Positions 1 through 9,527 are shown, counted from the stretch's first letter. The stretch: 64,000 bases of DNA from JAJUFS01 sp964599565 (GCA_964599565.1 CAZRFE010000004.1:6777-70776), one strand, 5' to 3'. A program made the numbers and translations. The notes: generated by a model from the sequence alone, not told the origin.

Positions 1-1219
1 GCACGCGGTTCGCCAGCAGTCCGCCGTCGCGCGACGGCCGGCCGAGCACGCGCGCGATCGTCGCGCGCAACGGTTGCGGCAGCCGCGCGTAGGCGCGATA
101 CACCGCATCCTTCGCATAGCGTTCGTTGCCGCCGAAACTCTCGTCGCCGCCATCGCCCGCAACCAGCAGGCGAACGCCGTCGTCCGCCGCCGCCGCCGCG
201 CAGTAGTACGTCGGTATCGCGGACGCGTTGCCGTACGGTTCGTCGTAGGCTTCAAGCAGCGTGGGTATCGCGGCGAGCGTGTCCTGTTCATCGACCTGCC
301 GGTAACGCGCCTGCGTGCCGTAGTGCGCCGCCGCAATGCGTGCGTATTCAAGCTCGTCGTAGCCCGCTTCCCCGAAACCGATGGAATAGGTCTGCACGGG
401 CGTTGCATCCGGCATGCGCGCGAACACGCCCGTGATGCTTGAGCTGTCGGTGCCGCCGCTCAGGAACGTGCCCCACTTCACGCCGGATGTCGGGCGGTGC
501 GCACCCACGGTTTCGTGGATCTGATCGCGCAGCTCGCTTTCGAGAACATCGAGCGGCGCATCGCGATCGCCCGTGAATCTCGGCCACCAGTAGCGTTCCT
601 CGACAGCGGTGCCGGGCGTTGCCATCAGCTGCGTGCCCGCGGGCATCTTCCGCAGCCGGCGGAAGATGCTGTGCGGTGCGGGTATGCACGAGTAATTGAG
701 ATAGTGATACAGCGCCATCGTGTCCAGCTCGCGCGGCAGGATGCCGAGCGCGGTCACGAGACGTGCGTCGGTTGCGAACACCGTCAGCCCGTCGAGCGTC
801 GCGCGGTACAGCGGCAGTTGCCGGAACGGCGCAGTCAGTGCGAGTGCGCGCGGTTCGCTGTTGTGCACGGCAACGGCGGCGAAGTTGCTGCCATCGAGCG
901 TTGTCGCATCCACCACGCCGCAGCTGTGCTCCATGAACAGTTGCTCGATGACGCGCGCATCGACGCCGGGAACGTCATGCCGTGCACGCTGGAAGATGCC
1001 GACGACCGTCGCGGCATCGCCCTTGTGCACCGTGATGCCGCCCCAGCCCGCGGCGATGCCGTGCCGGCCGATGAGCGTCAGTGCGGGCGGAATCTTGCCG
1101 CCGCAGATCGCAGGCCGCAGTGCGCGCACGCGTGCTGCCAGCCGGTCGCGTTGTTCATCGCCGGTCAGCAGGAGCATGAAATGCCCGAGCCCCGTCACGC
1201 TGTTCAGGTTGCTTGTCAT
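1..1219 (-). CDS. Asparagine-synthase-like protein of the polysaccharide locus (partial, C-terminus cut by window edge)
   Basis: The frame is open from an ATG at 1219 (preceded by GGTGAGA) to the first base of the window, giving 406 codons of a protein normally over 600 residues. The C-terminal-type synthase domain is recognisable by the PP-loop SGGTDSSS near residue 250, which binds ATP, and by an AGDGGDESFGG segment. The N-terminus does not begin with Met-Cys, so the class II glutaminase nucleophile of true AsnB is absent and ammonia could not be drawn from glutamine in the usual way. Such proteins are common in exosortase-linked exopolysaccharide clusters, where they are thought to amidate a sugar or an acceptor. 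It lies 63 bp after the glycosyltransferase stop, probably in the same transcript. Confidence 0.85.
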   Translation of the reverse strand, partial: MTSNLNSVTGLGHFMLLLTGDEQRDRLAARVRALRPAICGGKIPPALTLIGRHGIAAGWGGITVHKGDAATVVGIFQRARHDVPGVDARVIEQLFMEHSCGVVDATTLDGSNFAAVAVHNSEPRALALTAPFRQLPLYRATLDGLTVFATDARLVTALGILPRELDTMALYHYLNYSCIPAPHSIFRRLRKMPAGTQLMATPGTAVEERYWWPRFTGDRDAPLDVLESELRDQIHETVGAHRPTSGVKWGTFLSGGTDSSSITGVFARMPDATPVQTYSIGFGEAGYDELEYARIAAAHYGTQARYRQVDEQDTLAAIPTLLEAYDEPYGNASAIPTYYCAAAAADDGVRLLVAGDGGDESFGGNERYAKDAVYRAYARLPQPLRATIARVLGRPSRDGGLLANRV

Positions 1220-1282
1220 TGTTCTCACCGTTGCGGCGCGGCCGGCGCCGCGCGTTTCATGCGACTCGAATTGAAGGTCATG

Positions 1283-2401
1283 TCAGCGCTCCACCGCGCA
1301 TGCGCTCTCTTCCAGGAGGCAGCGCGCGTAGATGCTTTCCATCTCCGCGGCCATGCGGCGCGGATCGTGAAGACGCCGTATCGATTCCTGCCCGGCGCGG
1401 CCAATGCGCTCGCGCAATGCAGGATCGCGCGCGAGATCGCACAGCATCGCGGCCAGCGATTCATGGTCGTCCGCGGGAAACAGCAGGCCGGTGTCGAGGT
1501 GCGAGACAAGCTCGGAATTTCCGCCCACGTTCGATGCGACCACCGCAACACCCGCGGACATCGCCTCCATGATCGCGTTGCTCAGCCCTTCGCGATGCGA
1601 CGAGCACACGAACGCATCCGCATGCAGCAGGAACGGCACGACATCGGTCTGCTCGCCGTGGAACGTCACGTTCGAGGCGAGCCCAAGTTCATCGCAAAAC
1701 GACTGCATCGCCGCGCGCAGCGGGCCGTCGCCGACGATGTCGAGCTGTGCTGCGGGGATGGCGCGGGCGACGAGCGCGAAGGCGCGCAGCAGGCAGGGAA
1801 TGTTCTTGTGCGTCACCAGGCGACCGACGAACAGCACGCGGCATGCATCGCCCGGTGTGCGTGCGCGTTCCGTGCGCTGCTCGAAGACCGGCGGAATGCG
1901 CATGCCGTTGTAGACGACCTGGACGCTGCTCTGGCGAACGCCCATCTGCAGCGCGGCGTACTCGGCACCGGCGCGCGAGTTCGCGATCAGCGCGGCGGAG
2001 TTGAGCGTCACCAGGCGCTTGATGTTCCACTGCAGCGGCGAGAACCAGTCATACACGCTGCGCGCCGAACCGATGAAGCGCCCCCGTCCCGCGACGAGAT
2101 TCGCAAGCCATCCCCAGAACTCGCCGATGAACGAGAAGCCGTGCACGAGATCGAACTCGCCGCTGCGGATGAAACGGCACAGGCGCAGGAAGAAGCCGGG
2201 ATCGAGCTTCCAGCGTTTCGGGATGCAGGTGACCTCGACGCCGGCGTCCCGAAGCTCGTTGACATACGGCGAGCCGTTGCGAAAGTACACGACCGTCACA
2301 TGAAACGCGCTGCGGTCGATGTGCCGCGCAAGCTCGACGATCTGGCGCTGCGTGCCACCGACTTCCATCTCGTCAGTGATGATCAGCAATCTTCTTTGCA
2401 T
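1283..2401 (-). CDS. GT4-family glycosyltransferase
   Basis: A 372-residue GT-B glycosyltransferase. The N-terminus (LLIITDEMEVGGTQRQIVEL) is the acceptor-side Rossmann start with the GGxxR-type glycine loop. The C-terminal half has VLFVGRLVTHKN, the LDIVGDGPLR strand and the E-x7-E donor-binding segment in SSHREGLSNAIMEAMSAG. It should transfer an activated sugar to the growing lipid-linked repeat unit on the cytoplasmic side. The ATG start lies 29 bp inside the preceding glycosyltransferase gene, which suggests translational coupling. Sugar and linkage cannot be read from the sequence. Confidence 0.9.
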   Translation of the reverse strand: MQRRLLIITDEMEVGGTQRQIVELARHIDRSAFHVTVVYFRNGSPYVNELRDAGVEVTCIPKRWKLDPGFFLRLCRFIRSGEFDLVHGFSFIGEFWGWLANLVAGRGRFIGSARSVYDWFSPLQWNIKRLVTLNSAALIANSRAGAEYAALQMGVRQSSVQVVYNGMRIPPVFEQRTERARTPGDACRVLFVGRLVTHKNIPCLLRAFALVARAIPAAQLDIVGDGPLRAAMQSFCDELGLASNVTFHGEQTDVVPFLLHADAFVCSSHREGLSNAIMEAMSAGVAVVASNVGGNSELVSHLDTGLLFPADDHESLAAMLCDLARDPALRERIGRAGQESIRRLHDPRRMAAEMESIYARCLLEESACAVER

Positions 2402-3680
2402 CGATTTCACCTGGCAGTGAGCGAATGATCCGAAGCAGCCGGCCGCCTTCCGTGTCCGCATCGAACTCATGCCTGACCTTGCGGGCGGCACCCTCGACAC
2501 AGCGCGTGCGCAGCACTTCATCCTCGAGCATGCGGCGTATCGCGCGCGCCAGCGCATCCGGGTCGCGCGATGGAACCAGAAGCCCCGTGCGTTCGTTCTC
2601 GACCAGTTCCGGTATGCCGGAAACATCGGTACTGACGACGGGCGTGCCGGACGCCATCGCCTCCATGAGCGCGACAGGAATGCCGTCCATGTTCCCCTCG
2701 CGCGACCGTTGCGAGGCGAGCACGAACACGCTCGCCGCGGCAAGCTTGCGTTCGACTTCCTGCGAGGGCTGCGCGCCGAGCATGGCAACGCAGTCTTCGA
2801 TGCCGAGCGCGCGGATCTGCGCCTTCAGTTCAGCGCGCTTCGGACCATCGCCGATGATCTCGCAGTGAAAGCGCACGCCCTGCATCTTCAGCAGCCGGCA
2901 CGCGTCGAGGAGCGTCGGGAACCCCTTGATCTCATCGAGCCTTCCGACGGAAAGCACGCGCCCGCCGCGAACGTCCGGCACCGCAAGCGCGCGGTGCCGT
3001 GCAGGAACGCCGCAATGCACGATCTCGATGCGTGCCGTGGCCTGCGGATGCCGGCGGCGGATGTATTCGCGGTTGAAGTTCGAGATGACGGCGACGAACG
3101 CCGCCTCCGCCAGCTTCTCGCGCATCAGCTGGTCGTCGATGTAGATATCGTGCGCATGCGCGGTAAAGCTGAACGGCCGCTTGACGCGGCGCGAGATCGT
3201 CATCGCCGCGGTGGAGGCGTACGTCGCCCAGTGCGCATGGATGTGATGCGGCGCGAACGCTGCGATATCGTCAATGAGGCCGAGTGCGCGAAACCACGCG
3301 ACGAGACTTTTCGCCATGACGAGCGGCTCCCGCCACAGGCGCCTCATGATGAGAAGAGACATCGACAGCGTCGCCGCCGGCCGCGTGAAAAGACTGCCGA
3401 GCAGCGCGCGCGCGTTGCGATGCCAGGGGCGCGGACACATCACGCGATCCATCAGCAGCTTCGCATCGCTCTGCACGAAGGCTTCCGCGCCCGGGCGCAG
3501 CGGTACGATGCGCACGTCCGCGCCACGGCGCAGCAGCGCATGGATTTCGCGAACGATGAATGTCTCCGACCAGCACGGGAAACTGGAAACGACATAGAGA
3601 ATGCGTTCGCCGCCGCCGCGCGATGCGCGTGTCGGAATGGCGGTGTCCGCATCCAGCGTGTTGAACTGCGATATCTGCAT
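2373..3680 (-). CDS. GT4-family glycosyltransferase
   Basis: A 435-residue GT-B glycosyltransferase. An N-terminal tail of about 25 residues precedes the first beta strand (ILYVVSSFPCWSETFIVREI). Later motifs are HIHAHWATYAS, FTAHAHDIYID, the C-domain strand VLSVGRLDEIKGF, CEIIGDGPKRAEL, and the donor-binding E-x7-E in QRSREGNMDGIPVALMEAMASG. The start codon overlaps the stop of the upstream GT2 gene by one base (TGATG). Family membership is firm; substrate is unknown. Confidence 0.92.
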   Translation of the reverse strand: MQISQFNTLDADTAIPTRASRGGGERILYVVSSFPCWSETFIVREIHALLRRGADVRIVPLRPGAEAFVQSDAKLLMDRVMCPRPWHRNARALLGSLFTRPAATLSMSLLIMRRLWREPLVMAKSLVAWFRALGLIDDIAAFAPHHIHAHWATYASTAAMTISRRVKRPFSFTAHAHDIYIDDQLMREKLAEAAFVAVISNFNREYIRRRHPQATARIEIVHCGVPARHRALAVPDVRGGRVLSVGRLDEIKGFPTLLDACRLLKMQGVRFHCEIIGDGPKRAELKAQIRALGIEDCVAMLGAQPSQEVERKLAAASVFVLASQRSREGNMDGIPVALMEAMASGTPVVSTDVSGIPELVENERTGLLVPSRDPDALARAIRRMLEDEVLRTRCVEGAARKVRHEFDADTEGGRLLRIIRSLPGEIDAKKIADHH

Positions 3681-4798
3681 CACCACGGCTGCGACCTCCC
3701 GTGCCTTGCGAAGCTGAGCAGGCCGAGCACCGCGAACCAGTTGAGCAAAAGGAACGTCGCCGGCACGCGCACCATGCGAAGCCGCTGCGCGGCCGGCAGC
3801 AGCACGCCAAGAAGCGCGACGATGTAGAGCACAAGCTGTGTCACGAGCAGCGCCTGGTAGGTGGACGATTCGCTCGCGAGCACGAAGTTCGAGACCAGCG
3901 CGGCAAGCAGGAAGAACGGTACGACGAGGCGCAGCAGCTTGTGTGAAACGAACTGCAGCCATATCGGGTTGCGCGCGGGATTCATGAGCCCGGGGCGCAG
4001 CAGCACGAGCTGGTAGTTCCCCGCGATGGTGCGTATCTTGCGCCGCCGCTCGCGCGCCTGCGACGAGGATGGAATGTCGTATGCGATCGCCGTGCGGTCG
4101 AACACCACGCGAAGGCCGCGTGCAACGACGTTCATGGGAATGAGCACGTCGTCGAGCACCGTCTCCGGCGGGATCGCGGTGAAGCATTCGCGGCGCATCG
4201 CGTAGATGGCACCGGTGACGCCGACGGACGACGAGAAACGCGATTCCTGCACGCGCAGCCATTTCTCGTAGCGCCAGTACATGTCCATGCCGCCCGCGAA
4301 ACCTTCCGCGCCGGGATCGAGCATGAGTTCGCCGCTCGCCGCACCGATGCGTTCGTCCGCGAAGTTCATCACGATGTTGCGCACGGCCTTGATGTCCAGC
4401 CGCTGGCGGATGTCCGTGAACAGCAGGATGTCGCCGGATGCGCGCGCGACCGCCTCGTTGATGCACGCCGCCTTGCCGCGGTGTTCGTGGTGCTCGATGA
4501 TCTCGACGCGCGGACTCTCGAACGCACGCGCGCGCGCGACCGTGGCGTCCGTCGAGCCGTCCGAAACGAGCACGACCTCGAGCAGATCGTGCGGGTAGTC
4601 GAGCGTCAGGCAGTTGCCAAGCTTGTCGTCGATCCACTGCTCGCCGTTGCGCACCACGATGATGAGCGTGACGCCGGGCTGCTGGCTGCGGCGCAGTACC
4701 ACGCGCGGGCGCAGCCGCGCGAGCGTCCATGCCAGCAGCGGATAGCCCGCATACGTATAGACGAGCATGAACGCGGCGATCCAGAACATCGTTTCCAT
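3680..4798 (-). CDS. Membrane-bound GT2-family glycosyltransferase
   Basis: A 372-residue processive-type GT2 enzyme. One N-terminal membrane segment (FWIAAFMLVYTYAGYPLLAW) is followed by the GT-A fold: VTLIIVVRNGEQWI, the nucleotide-binding VLVSDGSTDAT, and a DIRQ segment where DxD is expected. C-terminal hydrophobic stretches around residues 285-365 form further membrane helices. It is likely to extend the polymer or repeat unit at the inner membrane. The stop overlaps the next start. Acceptor and sugar are not predictable from sequence alone. Confidence 0.9.
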   Translation of the reverse strand: METMFWIAAFMLVYTYAGYPLLAWTLARLRPRVVLRRSQQPGVTLIIVVRNGEQWIDDKLGNCLTLDYPHDLLEVVLVSDGSTDATVARARAFESPRVEIIEHHEHRGKAACINEAVARASGDILLFTDIRQRLDIKAVRNIVMNFADERIGAASGELMLDPGAEGFAGGMDMYWRYEKWLRVQESRFSSSVGVTGAIYAMRRECFTAIPPETVLDDVLIPMNVVARGLRVVFDRTAIAYDIPSSSQARERRRKIRTIAGNYQLVLLRPGLMNPARNPIWLQFVSHKLLRLVVPFFLLAALVSNFVLASESSTYQALLVTQLVLYIVALLGVLLPAAQRLRMVRVPATFLLLNWFAVLGLLSFARHGRSQPW

Positions 4799-4810
4799 GC
4801 GATCTCCGTT

Positions 4811-5647
4811 TCAGCTCTCGCCCAGGTAACGCTGGCGCAGGTTGTCGTACATGTTGTTGCCGAGCGCGCGGCGCGCGAGCTGCAGGAGCTGGTAGCGGCC
4901 GGCCTGCGCTACGAGCGCAAACGGGTGGTTGCCGAGCCAGTCGCGCAGGTCGCGTTCCGTTGTCGTCGCCCGGATGGCGATGCGCGGGATGATGTTGATG
5001 TTCGATTTCAGCTTCCACTGTCCGGGACGCGAACCGCACACGGCCTTGTAGCCGACGCGCCTCGCCAGTGCCGCGACGAAACCGTTCACGCGTCCGCCGG
5101 GCGCAGCGAAGACCGTCACCGGCTCGCCCAGCCGATCCTCGATGATCCGCCGCGAACGCAGCAGTTCGTCCGCGAGCGAGACGTCATCAAGATCGTCCAT
5201 GTAGCGATGCGAATAGCCGTGCGACTGTATCGACATGCCGGCGGACGCCATGCCGCGCAGCTCCGTCCAGCTGAGAAAGCCGTGCTTGCCCACGTTGGCG
5301 GGGTTCACGAAGAACTCGCCGGGCATGTTGCGTTCCCACAGCATGTGCAGCACCGGTTCGAGATGCGACGTCGTGCCGTCATCGAACGTGAGCACGACGG
5401 CGCGGTCGTGCGCGACGGCGTCGCGCGCGGGTGTGGCATCCGCATTCACCTCGATCAGGTCGCCCACCGTCGAAACCGGATGGCCGGTTTCGGCAATCAG
5501 GTCCAGGTGGTCCGCGAACTGCTGCGCGGACACCGAATAGATTCCGTCTGCCGTCGGATCCGTGCACCCCTGCCTGTCGAGCACGCTGTGGTACATGAGC
5601 GTCGTGGCAATGCGCACCTGCGGCGCCTGTATGCGCTCGCGTGTCAC
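4811..5647 (-). CDS. Polysaccharide deacetylase (NodB homology domain)
   Basis: A carbohydrate esterase family 4 protein with the NodB motifs: TLMYHSVL near the start, the metal-binding aspartates in VVLTFDDGTTSH, the zinc-binding pattern in MSIQSHGYSHRYM, and a later FAAPGGRVN segment. It should remove N- or O-acetyl groups from the exopolysaccharide. I chose GTG at 5647, which lies 13 bp after the stop of the beta-barrel gene; an in-frame ATG at 5725 would overlap that gene by 65 bp and add 26 residues that do not look like a signal peptide. No export signal is visible, so its site of action is unclear. Confidence 0.85.
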   Translation of the reverse strand: MTRERIQAPQVRIATTLMYHSVLDRQGCTDPTADGIYSVSAQQFADHLDLIAETGHPVSTVGDLIEVNADATPARDAVAHDRAVVLTFDDGTTSHLEPVLHMLWERNMPGEFFVNPANVGKHGFLSWTELRGMASAGMSIQSHGYSHRYMDDLDDVSLADELLRSRRIIEDRLGEPVTVFAAPGGRVNGFVAALARRVGYKAVCGSRPGQWKLKSNINIIPRIAIRATTTERDLRDWLGNHPFALVAQAGRYQLLQLARRALGNNMYDNLRQRYLGES

Positions 5648-5660
5648 CCCTCTGATCAAG

Positions 5661-7067
5661 TCAACCCCCTTGCGGGTCTCTGCCCCGCGGCGAATAGCTG
5701 AGAAACAAAGTGAGCATGAGTTCATCGAACGTGTACTCGGGATCGCTGCTTTCGCGATCGAGGAAGCGAAGCCCGCTGACCAGCGACCACGCGCGGTCTA
5801 TCCGGTAATCCAGCTCCGTGCGGAGCACGCGGAAGGTGTCGGAGCGCACGATGTTCTGGTACTCGACATCCGAAACCGTGCCGTTCGCGGAAAGCTGAAG
5901 CCGCGACGAGAGACGGAAGTTGATGCCAAGACGCACGCCGCGTTGTTCCTGGTCGAGCGGCGTGACGAAGTAATCGAGCTCGCGTGCATAAAGGGCCGCG
6001 GACCACTGGTGCGCGCGCCAGCCCCGCGTGTAACGCAACGTCGCGCTGCTCGAGAAAAGCGGATCGCCGGTGACGATGAAGCTCGATGACGCGCCGGGGT
6101 CGAACAGGATCTCGTTGCGCAGCATCGCCGTCGCGGTGTCGCTCGCACGGCGCTCCGCGCTGAAATAGAGCGAGGAATCGCTGGTGCGCCGCAGGCCGAG
6201 GCGAAACCATCCCGTTGCAAGTTCACCGATGAGCCCGTCGGCAAGTTCGATGCGCGATTTTCCCGCGGCCACCCACAGGTTCATGGTGTCGTTGCGCGTG
6301 CGGAAATCGAGATGCGCGCTCTGTTCGTCGAAATCCTGCGCGGTCGCTTCCGGCTGGAAATCGACCTCGCTCGCGCTCGCGAGCAGCCCGATGCTCGAGT
6401 TCGCGGTGATGTCGCGCGCGAAATCGAGCGTTGCGGTGCTGCGATCGTGATCGATCGGCGTTTCCTCCGCGTTCACCTCCGCGCGGGATGCACCGATCGT
6501 GAGCTCGTTCCCGCTGCCTGGCCGCAAGGTAAGCCGCGGGCCGGTTTCAAGAACGTTCACGAACTGCACGTTGACGGGACTTGTCGTGCCGAGCGGATTG
6601 ATGGGCGCGTTCGCGATACGGTCGGTGACGAACCAGTCGAGCGCATCGGGGATGATGAACCAGTCGCCGGCGGCGAGAAAATTCGCGCGCGCCTCGTCGT
6701 CGAAATCGTTTCGCGTGTAATGGCGGTAGGCGATCGTGCCGTCGAATGCCGCGGCGAACCGCGTGCCGACATAACGCCAGTTCGCGCCGAACTCGCCGAC
6801 GCCGACGATCTCTTCCTCCGTCGCATCGGGATCGGCCTCGCGCGTCACGTTGTCCGTTGCAAGCACGCCGAAACGCAGGTTCCACCCTGGCGCCGTGCCG
6901 AGTTCCTCCATCGCGGGCAGGAACGTTTCCGGCCCCGCGGCCGGGCGCGAGGACGCGCCGGAAACCGTCGACGGCGCCAGCGCGAGCAGCACGAGCGCGA
7001 GCAGGCCCGATGCGTGGCGCACACGCCGGGCAAGCCGATCGAAGCGCGCACCGGTGCGCTTCATCAT
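5661..7067 (-). CDS. Outer-membrane beta-barrel protein of the exopolysaccharide locus
   Basis: 468 residues beginning with a positively charged region and a hydrophobic signal sequence (residues 14-36, ending near VSGASS). The remainder is a run of alternating amphipathic strands with many aromatic girdle residues, such as GTIAYRHYTR, SATLRYTRGW and SAALYARELDY. This matches the large uncharacterised barrel proteins found in exosortase-type exopolysaccharide loci, thought to help polymer cross or anchor to the outer membrane. Start ATG at 7067 overlaps the end of the P-loop gene by four bases, placing both in one operon. The assignment is by architecture and context. Confidence 0.8.
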   Translation of the reverse strand: MMKRTGARFDRLARRVRHASGLLALVLLALAPSTVSGASSRPAAGPETFLPAMEELGTAPGWNLRFGVLATDNVTREADPDATEEEIVGVGEFGANWRYVGTRFAAAFDGTIAYRHYTRNDFDDEARANFLAAGDWFIIPDALDWFVTDRIANAPINPLGTTSPVNVQFVNVLETGPRLTLRPGSGNELTIGASRAEVNAEETPIDHDRSTATLDFARDITANSSIGLLASASEVDFQPEATAQDFDEQSAHLDFRTRNDTMNLWVAAGKSRIELADGLIGELATGWFRLGLRRTSDSSLYFSAERRASDTATAMLRNEILFDPGASSSFIVTGDPLFSSSATLRYTRGWRAHQWSAALYARELDYFVTPLDQEQRGVRLGINFRLSSRLQLSANGTVSDVEYQNIVRSDTFRVLRTELDYRIDRAWSLVSGLRFLDRESSDPEYTFDELMLTLFLSYSPRGRDPQGG

Positions 7068-7906
7068 CCGCTCCGGCCGTCGCGCGCTTGCGCGGTGGTT
7101 TCTTCGCTGCCGCGCGGGATGTCGAAATCATTGAAGATGACGCCGACGAACTTCTCGCGCGGGAATGTCGCGACCGCTTCCAGCAGTTCGTCGCGCGTCG
7201 CCTCGCCGTAGCGCACGACGAGAATCACGTACTGGCACCAGTCCGCGAGGATGCGAGGGTCCGCGGATGCGCCCATCGCCGGCGCATCGACGATCACGTA
7301 GCGGTCCGGGTAGCGCCTGCGCGTCACATCGAGGAACGCCTTCATGCGGTGCGAGGTGAAGTATTCCGCGGGACGGTCGCGCCGCCGGCCGACCGGCACG
7401 GCGCGCAGCCGCGGAATGCCCGTGCTGTAGATGATGTCGCCGATGCCGACACCGGACGGATTCTCGAGAAGATCGGTAAGCCCGTGCTTCGCGCGTCCGC
7501 CGAGCAGGCCGTCGACGCTCGGCGCATCGCGGTTGCAGTCGACAAGCAGCGACGTGCGGCTTTCATCGAACGCAAGCGAGGCCGCAAGATTGCGCGCCAC
7601 GAAGCTTGCACCGCTGCCGGGACGCATGCCCGTGACCATGGTGACGAAGTTCTGCGCGCTTGCCTGCTGCAGGAGCAGCGTGCGCAGCGTGCGGAACGAC
7701 TGCACGACCGAGGCATGCTCGGAGTTGTACTCGATGATCTGGTGACGGCCGCGCGTCTCGCGCGGCAGCGGCACCGGGTCGCTCATGCGCCGGATCATCA
7801 GCTCCGAACCCGGCTTCTTCAGTATTTCCTCTTCCGTCGCGCCGACGGCAGGTACATCCTGTCCGCCCTCGTGCGGTTCCAGCAGCGGTTTCATCTTGCT
7901 TGACAT
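7064..7906 (-). CDS. Tyrosine-autokinase-like P-loop protein with degenerate Walker A
   Basis: 280 residues with the layout of the cytoplasmic BY-kinase/CpsD protein of exopolysaccharide loci: a 60-residue linker, a helix with HASVVQSFRTLRTLLL, a P-loop region, LLVDCNRDAP in place of Walker A', and Walker B-like YVIVDAPAMG. The P-loop reads GMRPGSGASF where the family has GEGKT/S, so the phosphate-binding lysine is an alanine (residue 100, bases 7607-7609). There is also no tyrosine cluster at the C-terminus. It probably cannot autophosphorylate and may act as a non-catalytic partner of the chain-length protein upstream. Confidence 0.85.
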   Translation of the reverse strand: MSSKMKPLLEPHEGGQDVPAVGATEEEILKKPGSELMIRRMSDPVPLPRETRGRHQIIEYNSEHASVVQSFRTLRTLLLQQASAQNFVTMVTGMRPGSGASFVARNLAASLAFDESRTSLLVDCNRDAPSVDGLLGGRAKHGLTDLLENPSGVGIGDIIYSTGIPRLRAVPVGRRRDRPAEYFTSHRMKAFLDVTRRRYPDRYVIVDAPAMGASADPRILADWCQYVILVVRYGEATRDELLEAVATFPREKFVGVIFNDFDIPRGSEETTAQARDGRSG

Positions 7907-7958
7907 GCAATGCCTCGTTCGTTGTCCCGGCCGCGGAACGGCCTTTCCAGATCCGCGG

Positions 7959-9485
7959 TCAGATGAAATCGTTCATGCGCAGCGCCGCGACCAGCGCATA
8001 GCAGGCGATGAGCATCAGCCCGGCGGCGATGACGGTGCCGCGCACGCGGCGCTGCCGGTTGCGCGCGCGCTCGTCGTACAGCATGGGAACGGTCGCGAGC
8101 ACGGGAATCTGCAGTTCGCGGGATATCGTCGAACCGCTGCGGATGCGATCGTCGAAGCGCACGCGGGCGTAGACGAGCGCAAATGCAAGGCCGATGCCGA
8201 GCAGCGGACCGAGCAGCGCGAAGTGCACGAAGCGTATGCCCGACGGCGACAGCGGCACGGTCGGCGGATCCTGGATCGACATCGTCAATCCCTCGCCGCC
8301 TTCATCGAGGTTCACCGAGATGCGCGCACTTTCGCGGCGCTTGAGCAGGTCCTCGTAGATCTGCTTGGTGACTTCATACTCGCGCGTCAGTTCCGCGGCC
8401 TGCGCTTCGATGCCGCCGATCTCGACACCCTTGCCCTGCGCGGTATTGAGCCATTCCTCGTTGCGCGCGAGACGCTTCTCCAGTGCGGCGACCTGCGTGC
8501 GCGCCATCGACAGCTCGCCGCGCAGTTCCTGGTGCAGCGGGTTGAGCACGACGCTGTCGCTGAACGCCACGCCCGTGTTGCCGGATTCGCGGCGCTCGCC
8601 CGCCGCGCGCAGCTGGTCTTCCAGCGTCGCGATCTTGTGCTTGAGGCTGATGATGTCGGGATAGGTGTCGTGGTACTGCAGGCGCAATGTCGCAAGCTGC
8701 GACTGCAGGTCGACGATCATGCTGCGCAGCTGGTCCTCCTGCGTGATCATCGCCGTCGTGGACGCCTCGCTCGAAAGCTGCGATTCCAGCGAGCGCACGC
8801 GCACGCGCGCTTCTTCAAGGTCGAGCGCGGTGTTCTGCATGCTGCGCATCAGCTCGATCACCCGGTCGTCGATCATCTCGCCCGTGCCCGGCTTGACGTT
8901 GCCGTTGCTTGCGAAGAATTCGCGCAGCCGGGTCTCCGACTGCTCCAGCTTCCTGCGGTAGCGGTCGGCTTCGGCGGAGATGAACTTGTAGGCTTCCTGG
9001 CTTTCCCGGTACTTCGCGTCGCGCGTGTTGGAGATGAACAGGTTGGTGAGTTCCATCACCGTGCGAAACGCACGCTCCGCGATGACATCGCGAAAGGAAA
9101 TCTCGATGAGATTGTCGCCGACGTTCATCACCTCGAGCCTGCCCTTCACCATCTCGATCAGCTGCTCGCGCTCGATCGGCGTCAGCGGCTCTTCCAGCCA
9201 GCCGGCGTTCTCGAGCGCTTCGTTCAGCACTTCGCGGCTGTGCAGCACCTCGAGCGCGAGATCCGCCTGGTCGCGCACGCTGGTCGGCACGGTCGCACCG
9301 CGCATCAGCGGACCGATGACCTTCTGTTCCTCGACGAGAATCGTGGCGGAGGATTCGAACTTCTCCTTCCACAGCAGGCCGACGGCGAGCATGGCGAGAC
9401 TCACGAGCAGCACCGTGCTCGCGATGGATGCCATCCGGTAGCGGCTTTCCTTGATGATGATCTGTACCTGTTCGAGCAACGACAT
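7959..9485 (-). CDS. Wzz/GumC-type polysaccharide chain-length determinant
   Basis: 508 residues. A first membrane helix (about residues 19-38) and a last pair near 420-440 and 485-500 frame a long periplasmic domain rich in coiled coil (about residues 170-410, for example RRKLEQSETRLREFFAS and ALEKRLARNEEWL). A PxxP-type segment (DPPTVPLSPSGI) precedes the C-terminal membrane region, as in the polysaccharide co-polymerase family. It controls polymer length and couples the inner-membrane machinery to the Wza-like exporter encoded just upstream. It lacks a fused kinase domain; the separate P-loop protein follows 52 bp downstream. Confidence 0.93.
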   Translation of the reverse strand: MSLLEQVQIIIKESRYRMASIASTVLLVSLAMLAVGLLWKEKFESSATILVEEQKVIGPLMRGATVPTSVRDQADLALEVLHSREVLNEALENAGWLEEPLTPIEREQLIEMVKGRLEVMNVGDNLIEISFRDVIAERAFRTVMELTNLFISNTRDAKYRESQEAYKFISAEADRYRRKLEQSETRLREFFASNGNVKPGTGEMIDDRVIELMRSMQNTALDLEEARVRVRSLESQLSSEASTTAMITQEDQLRSMIVDLQSQLATLRLQYHDTYPDIISLKHKIATLEDQLRAAGERRESGNTGVAFSDSVVLNPLHQELRGELSMARTQVAALEKRLARNEEWLNTAQGKGVEIGGIEAQAAELTREYEVTKQIYEDLLKRRESARISVNLDEGGEGLTMSIQDPPTVPLSPSGIRFVHFALLGPLLGIGLAFALVYARVRFDDRIRSGSTISRELQIPVLATVPMLYDERARNRQRRVRGTVIAAGLMLIACYALVAALRMNDFI

Positions 9486-9527
9486 GCATGTCCCTCTGTG
9501 CGATTACTTCGGTGCGGCGGCGGCGGA

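Noticed and set aside
497..2428. 643-codon plus-strand open frame at the left end
   Set aside because: Antisense to the asparagine-synthase-like gene and a glycosyltransferase; no recognisable domain.
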